Source: Paroedura picta
Taxonomy: Eukaryota > Chordata > Lepidosauria > Squamata > Gekkonidae
Assembly: GCF_049243985.1 (NCBI RefSeq)
Contig: NC_135384.1
Span: forward strand, 14,690,501 to 14,754,500
Direction: 5' to 3'
Length of the DNA stretch: 64,000 nt
Both the position numbers and the translations under genes were made by a program. Of this stretch, positions 43,940 to 55,900 are shown one piece after another; position 1 is the first letter of the stretch; the number at the start of each line of letters is the position of its first letter. Below the pieces are notes generated by a model. That model was not told the DNA's origin. It saw only the letters and a list, made by a program, of their open reading frames with translations, and did no database searches.

Positions 43940-44820
43940 AACAGAATGGGAAAGGGGAATTCAGCCCTTTTAAATTATGGATGCAGTTCCAATGAAAAAG
44001 TCATCATTTTGTACACCTTATATGAAATTGTTATTACTTACCTTGCTAGTGCCTGCAGGAAATCGTACAGAAATCCATTGCAAACCTATCATTTTGACAA
44101 TTTGGCTGGAGATAATTGCACCCTATTGAGGAGTGCTTCGGGGCTTCACACCTGATCCATTGTAAATTAGATGAGTAGACAGAAGGATTTGTTGTCTCCA
44201 AAGTTCTAAAAGGTCACCTGTTTCAGATTCAGAAAACATTTATTGTCATAAAAAAGTAAATCCATGATGAATAAAGTGGCAAAGAACTGTCTTGGCCATG
44301 TAGATTTTGACCAGATGGGGACCTTCATTACAGAGTCTTTCCACCTATAAAACTAAACGTTACCTTTCCTATTTCTTATGGTTCTCTTTGTAATTCTTTG
44401 TGTGTATATGTAAATGGACAAGAATTAATTGATATGATATACCACATCCTTTTCAACTGGTAGTAACCAGGCATTAACTTTTCTTAAAGTAGTAGACTTA
44501 ACATGTGAGAGCTGAAACTAATGCCTTACATGATACCCTAGTCAATTTCTGTTTCCATTTTGTCACACAAGAGTATGTAGTTCATGTAGGCCAGAGGTCC
44601 CTGACCTTTTTCACCCTGAAGGGAAAATTGGCTCGGAATGGCCAGTCAACTACAAATAGTGGATAGTGGGTGACGGTGCCAACCACATAATGTCAGGGAG
44701 TGGGATTATGTGTAATTCTGAATGGAGATCTTCTGCATTTCAGGCAGAACCTTTGTATAACTGGATCTGCATCTGTCAGTATCCATATTAATTCAGTGGG
44801 CATTTGCTAGGTAAGGGGAG
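43940..44820 (-). repeat. Duplicated V2R upstream block (gene C copy)
   Basis: Shares GATGCAGTTCCAATGAA, TTGACAATTTGGCTGGAGATAATTGCACCC, CCACATCCTTTTCAACTGGTAGTAACCAGGC, GAGCTGAAACTAATGCC, GGCCAGAGGTC and TTTCAGGCAGAACC with the gene E block. It carries a 40-base LINE tail at 44221-44260 that E and D lack. Confidence 0.7.
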
Positions 44821-45410
44821 GGACTATCCAGTAAACAAATGATACACAGTCACAGAAATATGTTTTGGCAAATGAGGAGCCACACTGTTTATTGATATAC
44901 AAATGAGTGAAGGCAAAAAAACATTGTGGGCAGAGCCAATGACTCAATGCCCCTCCCATCCTGTAGTCATTTGACCACATTCCTGAGACCAAAAGGCATC
45001 ACCAAGTACTCGAATCGGCCATACCGGTTCCAAGCACCAATGAAAAATGAGGCATGTGAGCTTCATCGAACACCATGGTCTGGTTATGCTGTTGTAGCTG
45101 GAAGAACAACAGCTGGGTTTCCCATTTCACCCACCCAGCCTCGATTAATCGCCAATCAATGGCTTCCACTTTGGCTGGGACCTGTTTCTTGGTGATGGGT
45201 ACAGAGTTCTGGCACTGGAAGGTGTCGTTGATGAAGGAACGGGTGGCCTTGGAGTCTACCAAGGCATGGACAAGGTGCCACTGCCCCTATGGCAATTGTA
45301 GGCGCACAGGCAGCAGTAGGTGCATGAAACATGGAGCGGGCCTGATGGTTCCCTGGTGCTGGCCACCCTCATGCACCCTCATTTTAAGCCTCTAGGTACA
45401 ATCTTGTTTG
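44820..45410 (-). mobile_element. Ty3/Gypsy-type retroelement fossil (protease region)
   Basis: A minus-strand stretch resembling the aspartic protease and following region of Ty3/Gypsy elements of the sushi/Mar type (VDSKATRSFI in the position of the usual V-D-S-G-A motif; VLGTGM near its end). Broken and short, with no LTRs recognised, hence old. Confidence 0.6.
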
Positions 45411-45439
45411 GGCTGCTCTCTATGAAGATGGCCTTTTTT

Positions 45440-46560
45440 TTTTCACGTTGGTTAGACGTACTAGTGAGATAAGTGCTCTGAGGTCTGACCCTGTTTTCCT
45501 GCTGATTTTCCCGACTAAGGCCACCCTTCATCCTGATCCACAATTTCTCCCAAAAGTGGTCTCTCTCTCATTTTTACTTGGCTCAGGCTATAACCCTACT
45601 AGGTTTCTTTCCCAACCCAACCTCCGATTCTGAGAGGTCTCTCAATTCATTGGATGTTAGAAGGGCTCTGGTGTACTACTTACACAGGACAAAGGAATTT
45701 AGAAAATCAAATTCTTTATTTGTATGTTACTGGGGTCCCAATAAGGGAAGCAAAGCCTCTCTGAACACAGTGTCTGGATGGTTTTGGCCATTAAGTCTGC
45801 TTATTTAACTGCAAGGGTCCCTTGCCCTCTTGATGTACGAGCTCATTCCCTTTGGCCCATAGTTTCATTGGCCGCCTTTCACAGGAAGGTTCCTCTGGTG
45901 GACATCTGCCATGTGCACCATGTTGGGAAAGTAGTGCCCCCTATAGGGATCTAGCTGGAATGGCCCCAATACTACCTGTGCAGAGAACAATACAGTTACA
46001 AGAGATTATATGACTTCCCATTGGAGGCGGGAAAACCCTTTTGGGTCAAACCAATAACCTGGGGCCTCCACCCCCTTGCACATCTCACAGGATCACTCCT
46101 GTTGCCACCATGCCAGCTTCCCGGAAAGGTCCCCAAAAGGCAACTTCTGTTCCTCCCCCCTCCCTGCCAGTGTCCAATGGTTTACATAAACAATTTCAGC
46201 ATCTGCATCTGGCCTTGAGAATAGGTCAGTTTGACACATCAGCATTGGCAATATTTCAAGAGAGATCCAAGTGCATCCCTCCACACTAGCTGGGCCTTCT
46301 TATTAAGAAAACAATTCTGGAAGCCAAGTTTCTCCTTACCGAACAAAAAGTTAAAGAGATTTGTCTCACCCCTTACCCCATCACATTAGTGGAGGATGTC
46401 AAAACGACAACTCCACTTCAGGCAATGGTGGCTAGGGCATCAACAAGCTCTGAACCAGGGGATGTGGAATGTGTTCTTCCCATGCTTGCAGTTTGCCGGG
46501 TTTTGCAAAACCAACAGGGACACCATGTCCATGAGAGCTTCCCTTATGGAGTCAACAATG
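45440..46560 (+). mobile_element. DIRS-type tyrosine-recombinase retroelement fossil
   Basis: 45640-45960 resembles the tyrosine recombinase of DIRS elements (LDVRRALVYYLHRTKEFRKS and SLFVCYWGPNKGSKAS). The right part (45990-46560) may be another portion of the same element, in a jumbled order. Broken in several places; an old copy. Confidence 0.6.
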
Positions 46561-46587
46561 TATTAAAGTGAAATGTAGTACTGAAAT

Positions 46588-46970
46588 TGGGTTGCCAGGC
46601 TCCAGGTGGAGCTGGAGAGCTCTCCCAATTACAACTGTTCTCCATTCTGGAAAGATTAGTTCACCTGGAGGTAATTGCAGCTTTGGAGGTGATATTCATG
46701 GCATTGTCCACTACTATGGTCATGTTGGTCCACAAACTGCACTCTCCTCAGGTTCTACCACAAATAAGCTACATAACAAGGTAGTGAGCTCCACATCACT
46801 GGCAGTCTCCAAGTAGTGACTGGACAAGTACTAATCATGGATGCCTTAGGCTCATCCTACATTTAGCAGGGAGTTAAACTATGTGGCCTATATGGCCCCT
46901 TCTAACTCTATGATTTTATTATTCTAAATCTCCAGGACTTTTCCCACCAGAGTTGGCTACCCTATTCTAG
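46588..46970 (+). repeat. Downstream block shared with gene A, with old CR1 tail
   Basis: GGTTGCCAGGCTCCAGGTGGAGCTGGAGAGCTCTC ... ends with a decayed CR1 terminus (AGCAGGGAGTTAAACTATGTGGCC.ATATGGCCCCTTCTAACTCTATGATT) and CCACCAGAGTTGGCTACC. The same order occurs at 61613-62465 next to gene A, so the block was duplicated together with the gene. TTTATT at 46915-46920 gives an AATAAA on the gene B strand, a possible poly(A) signal. Confidence 0.75.
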
Positions 46971-46993
46971 AAGTGAAAACAAACATATTCCTG

Positions 46994-49900
46994 TCATGTT
47001 TTTCTCTTTATTAATTGATCCCTGGTATTTAACTCGGGCTTCAGAATAATAATATAACATTTAGGGCAAAAGATGAAACCCAGTAAGCCAGCACTGGAGG
47101 CCAAGATGGAAAAGATCTCCACAGCCACCATAGATTTCCCTTTGGTGCTCAGGTAGCTTGGAAGAAAGGACACCCAAACACTGCAAAAGACCAACATGCT
47201 GAAGGTGAGGAACTTGGCTTCATTAAAACTGTCGGGTAACTTCCTCGCAAAGAAAGCCACAGTGAAACTGGCAGTGGCCAGGATGCCCATATATCCCAAG
47301 ACACAGTAAAACATGGCATCAGAGCCCTCATTACACTGCAGGATGATTTCCCCATCAATTGAATGCATGTCCATATCAGGGAAAGGAGGGGAAGTACTTA
47401 GCCAAACAGTACAAATGCCTGCTTGGATAAAGGAGCAGGAAAGGACCACAGAAGTTGCCATTCCCTTCCCAAACCATTTCCTCATCCTGGATCCTGGTTT
47501 GGTAGCCATGAAGGCTAAAACAACTGTGATAGTTTTGGCCAACACACTGGACAGGGCCACAGAGAAAACAATGCTGAAAGCAGTTTGTCGGAGAAGGCAG
47601 GTCACGTGGAAAGGTCTTCCAATGAAGAGCAAGGAGCAGAGGAAGCACAAAAGAAGGGAGATGAGGAGAATGTAGGTGAGGCTCCGGTTGTTGGCTTTGA
47701 CAATGGGAGTTTCCTGGTGCTTTATGAAAATCCCAAGAACCAAAGTTGTGATTAGAGAGAAAGAAATAGATAAGATAGCTAATGTGATGCCAGATATTTC
47801 TCTGTAAGAGAGGAAACTGTGGACCTTGGGGATGCATTGATTTTTCTTCTTGTTTGCATACTCATCTTGTAGACATTTCATACAAGTATCCATGTCTGAA
47901 AAAGAAGTTTAAATATCTCAAGAATTTGATCAGTGACTAGAGAAACATGAAGACCTTCATTCAGATCTCATTCAAATCCATGGTTTACTAAGTCATATTT
48001 GGACAGGTATTATCTAAGAACGTTATCCATTATATAGCAGAATTTAAATCCGATGGCAACTTTAAGACCAACCATGTTACATTCCAGTTATAAGCTTATA
48101 TGAATATTTCTTCAGACACAATGAAATGGGAATTGCCAGTTCACACATATAAACAGAGGTTGAACAATAAATTAGTACACAGCATAATGAAGATGTTTAT
48201 CAGATTCATAGGCCATACAGAAGTAACAAGCTAAGTTTATCAGGTTATTCTTTGCTTGATTCAGCTCTAAGGCAAAAACGTTCAACTCAACTTCGGGGCT
48301 TACAGGCTTACCCACTACCTAATCCTTTCTATGGAGTGAAATACTTCTATGCTCCAGTCCTCTTTCCATGGAGTGGAAATTTGGAGGCTCTATCCAAGTC
48401 TCACCAACAGTACTATCTTTGTGCATGCTACACAAAACATTAATCTTTCAGGACTTTAGTTCTCATGTACTAAAAGCGAAAAAGCATGCGCTGCTGCTTT
48501 CTAGTGCTGTATGAACAGTCTGTAAGCACATTCACCTATAGTGCAAGGGTGTGAATTTTAAAACACCTGACAGTCTCTTTCGCATTGGAGTCTTATGTTC
48601 ATTACAGCTATACAAGTTTGGAAAAGCAGTAAAGAGAAGTATCATAGATTGTAACAAAACCACTCCCCATGATCACTTCTTAATTCAAGAGAAAGATTGA
48701 ATATTGTATTGTTCAAGGAGACAAACATGATTGCCTGGTCTTCCCATAACATCAGTATCACAGACTGAATGAACTCTCATTTTAACCATTTTATAGGGGA
48801 AATGCTTTTATGAAGGATATCTCTGTGCATTATGCTTCCTACCCTCATTCGGAGAAATGGTTCTTTCTGGGCATGGAAAACAATCATAGCAGCAAAACTC
48901 CTCTCCTTCCTTCTTTTTCTTGCTATAGCCAGGGTGACAACGTTCATTGCAGACAGAAAGAGGCACCACCTGTCCATAAGACAAAAGGACCTTTAATATC
49001 ACGTACGTATTGACTGAGAAACAATGTTGTTTTTGCCACCCTTGCACTGTTTCTACAGAAAGATGGTGACACAGAGTTCTTGCTGAGCACAGAAGATTCA
49101 GAACAATTGTCAGAAAAGAGAATTGCACGAGTGATCAGTCTAGATACAGTAGCCATCAATAATGTCCTTCATTTTTAGTTGGATGTTAAAGATGAATCTG
49201 TGTCAACTCCTGTACCTAGGTTTTTTTCCCCATGAAGAAATAAATTAAAATAAAATAAAAAGGGCTTTGTTGAAATAGTTTATGAAAAATGTCCCACAAT
49301 CAAATACAGGATTGATTTTGGTTGAAAGTCTCAGGGCTGAGATTGAGTTCTTTGGGACTAGAGTGATGGCCCTCAGAAGAAAATTATGGTCCCCGAGAGT
49401 ACCATAATTGTCCTAAGATTGGAATACCAGGTCACCGAATAGAATAATAGTCCCTACGAGCAACAGAAGATTTCTGCCTTTGGAATTTCTGTCCTCAAAG
49501 TGGAATGACAACATCTTGGAGCAACAGAATGACAGCACATTGGAATAGGTGAAGTGTACTGGTACTATCATGATGAACGCCCACTGTAGAATGATGGTCA
49601 CTGGAAGTTACAGCAGTATTTTGGGATTGTAGTTGACAACCCCTGCAGTGGAAAGAGATATCTCAGAGGAACATAAGTGTTCTGGGAGTGGAATGTCATC
49701 CATGAGAGTGGAATGTCATCCCGTAAGTTTAGCAGATGTGTTCTGGAACTGGAAGGACAATATGGAATGAGATTCTCTATAAATTAAATCTGTGTATGGT
49801 ACCTCATTGCACTCCAAAGGTTGTAATTAAAGGTGCAGAACAATGATTTCTATCACAGGAACTTTCATTCCAGTCTTGGTCTTTCCATTGGAGTTCTAGT

Positions 49901-52900
49901 ACTTACCTGCTTCTCCTGGTGGTGTCATTCCACTCAGGAATCTTTCATTCCAGTTCCAGAGCACCCAGACCCATTATCAGGGGTCATCATTCCACTCTGG
50001 TTTCAGTCTTTCCAATCCCTGAAATCTTCTGATGATCTCAAACCACTTTTAGAAAACAATTGTTACATGATGGGAAGGATTCTGTGACTTAATAGCACAA
50101 TTGAAACAGAAATTATTTAAAAAGAGTTTGTTCTATGATGGGACCATATGAATTGAATTTCTGGGAACCATATGAATTAAACTTTTGGGAAGTCAGTTTT
50201 TAAAGATAAAATTGGAAACTGAACATTTTCTTCAAACTTGGTCATCTCGTGCCTTACTATTGCCCTAGCTCTAGAAAGGTTTTGTATGGATAATCCCCTC
50301 ATTTCATATAAGGTTTCTTGAGTTGTCAAAGGGATCTTCTCCTCTGCCCTTCTCACCAGTGCAACATGTTGAATTCAGCCACCTAGGTGAAAACTTTGTC
50401 TATACCCTGAGGTCCAATCAAATAATATCTTAAATTATGGTCATTGACCAGCTATAGGGGGGGGAAAGAAGTAAAATTAAAAAAATAACCATTATGGTAC
50501 ATAATTGTTCATAAATTCATCAAGATATTAAATTAGGTTTTAATAATTAAATAAAACATTACTTATATTAGATGGCTAAACTAATATGGTCACTCAAAGT
50601 AATATTCTTATTTCAGACCCAATATTTTATGCAATGTGAGACTGTATTAGAGAGATCTATCATGGCATCTGCTAGCTGGTAGATTTCTTTAGAGCTCTTT
50701 ATTTCTTTAGAGCACTATTTTAGAACATTTTGTAGATTTCCCAGTAGCTGTTTTGAACTGATGGTATAAGCCAGGTATGAACTATACCTATCTACTTGGT
50801 AAACTTTCTTGGCAAGTATAACTATAGGTGTTTTTAAGAGACATTCATTGACTTTAAATGAAGCCAGTACCAGAGTTTTCACTCCTTTGAATGTTCTGAT
50901 TTCACTGCTGTTCTTTGACTTCTGAAATAATCCTAAATTTCCAAAATGTTTTGATTCATTCTCCAAAAAGAGAAACTTTGCCTGACAGTATTCCCCTACT
51001 GGGGATTTTAACCTTCGTTAAACTGGAAGCAATAACATATTTGAGCGACGTTCTAAGAAGTTCAAACGAATGTATTGACTTGCACTCTATTGTACCCTTA
51101 AACTCTCTTAATCAATACCATTTGATCAACAGGAATCCCTTTATTCTTATTGGAACAAAGAGAGCATTTGAAGGAGATGGAGCTTTTCCATGCCATGTAA
51201 TTTGTAATACAGTCATTATCTTCCCTCCCTTTTAACCCCAAAAATACAACAGCACTGGCTCAAGAATCAGCTCTTATAGAACTGACCAAAATTGGACAAC
51301 ACAAAGACAGGGAAGATAGATGTTCCCCGCACTGGATCATCATGTTTGCATAACTCAGTTGGGGAAGATCTCCTTCATTTGTTTGGAAATTTACCTAAGC
51401 CTGAACAAATTAAAATTACTTCTTGACTGAATCTTCATAGAGATAAACTACTGGAAGTAGGCAAGGATAAAACAGTAAGAGATTGTCTTACTCAAAACCA
51501 TATGAATCAACATCATAAATTCAAAAAGCCTATATCCTCTAAGAGAAAGTTAATGATACCCAGTGAAAAGTAGACCAAAGTTTGATTGGAGAAAAAACAA
51601 AAAAACAAGCATCAGGAATAGCAACCATCTCAGGAAAAGCCAAAGATCTTCCTATCTAGAGGCCAGATTAACTATGCAGGCCAGGGCAGCAAATCAAAGA
51701 CACAGAAGTACACAAAAATTCATTGCTTTTGTGATGTCTACAGCAGGCAGATCTCTAAAATTTATGATGTGTAAGTTTTTTCTCCTCTTCATACAATCAA
51801 GAATCTGCCAATGTGTCTCACCTGGTTAAAAGTTCTGTGCCACATGATCTGATCATCATGAAGGGTCAACTCTTTCCCTAGGGGTGCGTGAGGATCCAGC
51901 CTTCCCACTTTCACTCTTGCAAAAGAGCCATTGGGGAATGTAACCAAGTTTGTAACGTCAAAACCAGTATTTAGTTCTCCATTTTCATCAAAACACACAG
52001 TGTCTCCAGCGCTATTGTTGAACTTGATGCTCCTTAGAAAATGATGGAGCTAGCAGAGAAAGAAATGTTCACAAAGAGGTTAAACTGGCCTTCACCATGC
52101 TTAAGTCTTTTTGGCAGTGGCTTCAGCCTGGTCGAATGCTCTTCCAAGTGAGATCAGGGCCTGTAAAGGACCCAAGTGCCTGAAGACAGAACTGTTCCAC
52201 CAGTTGAGACCAGGAAGTAACATCAAAAGGTGATCACTTCCCCATTTAAGAACCTACCCAATTCATCTAGAACAATTATTTTTATTATTATTATTATTAT
52301 TATTATTGAATTTATTACCCGCCACTCCCTTGCGGCTCGTGGCGGGTTACAACAGTATAAAACCCCATAAAATACATTAAAAACCAATGAACATATCAAT
52401 AGTTAATAACTACCTGGCAAGAGCCTCTTGTGGCGCAGAGTGGTAAGGCAGCCGCCTGAAAGCTTTGCCCATGAGGTTGGGAGTTCGATCCCAGCAGCCG
52501 GCTCAAGGTTGACTCAGCCTTCCATCCTTCCGAGGTCGGTAAAATGAGTACCCAGCTTGCTGCTGGGGGGTAAACGGTCATGACTGGGGAAGGCACTGGC
52601 AAACCACCCCGTATTGAGTCTGCCATGAAAACGCTAGAGGGCGTCACCCCAAGGGTCAGACATGACTCGGTGCTTGCACAGGGGATACCTTTACCTTTAC
52701 CTTTACCTGGCAAGAGCGGCTAATCAACTACCCATTCCCCACCTAGCAAGTGGAGAGGGGATACTGGTGGTACCCATCTCTAATCCCAATCCTCAGGTCC
52801 CGGGGGGGCATAGATGTTAAGCCTGGTCTCAACCGTAAACCTGGCGGAAGAGCTCCGTCTTGCAGGCCCTGCGGAACGATGGAAGGTCCCGCAGGGCCCG

Positions 52901-55900
52901 CAGCTCTCCCGGGAGCTCTTTCCACCAGGCAGGGGCCAGGACTGAGAAGGCCCTGGCCCTGGTCGAGGCCAGGCGTGCTTCCCTAGGGCCGGGGACGATC
53001 CAACATGCACTCCCTGTTTGGGTATTATCTAATTTAGACAGTGGAGGAGGTTTTAAAAATATTTTATAACCTTATTTAACCTATAATTGATAAATATTTT
53101 ATTATATATATTTAGTTGATTGATGTTATCTGCTTTTGGAGCAAGTGAGATGGGTCCATGATGCGGTTAAAGTAGCAGGTTCCATCTTCCATTGCTGGAC
53201 AGCAAATTATTGTTGAATAAAAGCTGTGGCCTGTTTGCCAAATAGAAATAAGAGTAAGCATGATCATTTAGCCTATATGCCAGTCTGCAAGTCAATTAAG
53301 CTCTTTTTTTTGGTTTGTTTGTTTTTTCAATGTGGGTCAAAGAATGAGATGAAAATCTTCTTTCCCAGCCTGCTTTTTCTGGCTCTTGATGCTGGTTCTA
53401 TAATCCATTCCACAAATGCCATTAATATTGCAGCATGTAAATAAAGTTTTGAATTTGGAACTCCTTGTCTGCCTCTCTTGTCATCTTAACGGTAAAGGTA
53501 AAGGTATCCCCTGTGCAAGCACCGGGTCATGTCTGACCCTTCGGGTGACGCCCTCTAGCGTTTTCATGGCAGGTGGTTTGTCAGTGCCTTCCCCAGTCAT
53601 TACCGTTTACCCCGCAGCAAGCTGGGTACTCATTTTACCGACCTCAGAAGGATGGAAGGCTGAGTCAACCTTGAGCTGGCTGCTGGGATCAAACTCCCAG
53701 CTTCATGGGCAGTGCTTTCAGACTGCATGACTGCTGCCTTACCACTCTGCACCATAATTCTTGGTCTTCTGTTGTCCCATAAAAATCTGTTTACATCTGT
53801 TTGCCATTTGTGAATTATGATGTCTTAAATTTGTAGAGGTAAAACATGAAATAAAAAGTTAAACTTGGGTAAAATATTCATTTTCACTTTGGCAATATGG
53901 ACAGACTGTCACAATTTCAGTTTGGCTTCACACCCAGTTATTTTTAATAACCTTTACATTTTGATCAGAGAATTTTACAAGAATAATTTTCGTTTTATTT
54001 CTATTGATTTTGTACACTGAATAAATGCCGAATTCAGGCTCAGTTAACACACAAGTAACATTGTCATCAGAGCTTCTCAACTTAAATTCCTTTCCGTCAT
54101 CCTTTAGCCCCCTAAGGTTATCACTGATGCTGGTTGATAACATTTCTAAAACTAATTTAAACAACAATAGAGAAAGAGGGCAGCCTTGTCTGGTACCTTT
54201 GCTAATTTGAATATTCTCCTTAGTAAAGTATACCATTAACCAAGATTCTTGCCTCATAGGCAGAATATAAGTGTTGAATTAAAGAATGGCATTTTTCACC
54301 ATGCCCCAGGGTTTGAAGATTTGCTCGAAGAAATGTCCATAATATATTATCAAAAGCTTTTTCAGCATCCAAAAAACCACCCCAAAACAAATGTTGAACC
54401 TTGTTGATTTCTATGTGCAAAGTTCAAAGCATTTAAAATGATTCATATGTATTTTCAGCATAAAACCGGTTTGATCAGGGTGCACTACTTTATCAATACA
54501 TCACTTTAAACTGTCCCCTAATATCTTAGCAAAAATTTGGTAATACACGTTGAGGAAAGATATCAGTCTGTAAGACTGTGGAGAGAGTGGGTCATGGCAA
54601 TTTTTATGGTTAAGAGTTGCTAAGGCCTGTTGCCAAGAACCGGATAATTTGTTGCACAGCTTTTCTACCACATCATTAAGTAACTGAAGCATAACTGGCG
54701 TAACCAAATCTTTGACGTGTTCAAAATTGGATATCAGTCCTCCCCAAAGATTTTCGCTCCCAACTTGGATGTGTATCCAGATTGAACCTTTGGACTCTTT
54801 ATTTCATTGGCTCTTTATAAATTTTGATGGATCAAAAGTGGATGGCACTTAGAAGAATGATCCCATAAGTGGAAACTTCACTTGGTCATGATTGTCTAGG
54901 CTTTGATTTCTTGCAGGTTGGCCAGATGTAATGGCCAAGCATATCCTTTGCTCCAAAAAGCCTACAATCACACTAGACACATTATAGGGATCAATCCTGG
55001 CTGAGTTTGTTTTAAGCAAAATGCAATGTGCTGCTGTTTCTTTCCTGTTCTAAATGTTCTTTCCTGCCCCCAATGTTCTTAAAACACATTTTCTAAAGAA
55101 TAGATAGCTTAACACAAGAACTTGCTCTAAAGTCCACATTACTAGCCACTTTCCCTCTTGCAAAAGTGTAATGGACTGAGGATGACATGACCCGTCCACC
55201 CTCAATGGTAGAATGAAGGAGGAAATCCAGATACTGCTTTGTTTTCTCTACAATGCCAATCTCTGGCATTCCCCTGAAAAGAAATGTGCTTGGCAAAACA
55301 TCTGCAATCCTTAGAAAGCAGTTGAAGGAACACTCATTGTCCTACTCTCTCTGGGAAAAGTTATTCCTGAAGGGTACCTTTAAATTCATTTATTCTGCAC
55401 AATATAGAAAAGGTTTCTCCAGACTAAATAGTGATGTTCTAATCAATTCAGAAGTTTCATTATATTGGTCAAAATTAGGCAGCTTTTTAACAGGTTGCTT
55501 GCTCTGAACAATGTTTTTGGTTCACTGTTTTAAAGCACTTTAAACTGAACATTTAGAAATATGCAAAAGTAAATAATAAATGAAATACATAAGAAAGGAG
55601 AGAAGTCTGTTGTGGAAATAGCATGGTGTTTTTGAAATGTAATCTTTCAGAAGAAATTACCTGCCATGGTTGCACGTCATAAAACCGTAGAATCCTGCCT
55701 TCTTCCATTCCTTTGAGTTGAGAGGTAGATACATAGATGGCATGCAAAGCATGTGCCACAGCATAGACAGCATTGTAGACATTATAGCTGTGCCCAGTCA
55801 TGCTCATTTCAAACAAAACAACTGGAATGGAATCCAGCTTCTCCTCTCCAGTGCACATATCCTTACTGTCGCCTTGAACATTGGATGTTTTCAGTGAGCA

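Noticed and set aside
47376-47837. 153-codon frames at 47376-47837 and 62884-63345, and similar frames inside V2R exons (55863, 56317, 28121, 33420)
   Set aside because: They are out-of-frame or antisense shadows of the 7TM and ligand-binding exons.
49320-50000. CRISPR-like spacing of repeated words
   Set aside because: Words are degenerate and unevenly spaced in a vertebrate intron; no constant repeat-spacer pattern.
50900-51780. Possible retroelement coding remnant in gene B intron 4
   Set aside because: Some readings look coding-like, but no motif of a known family could be named.
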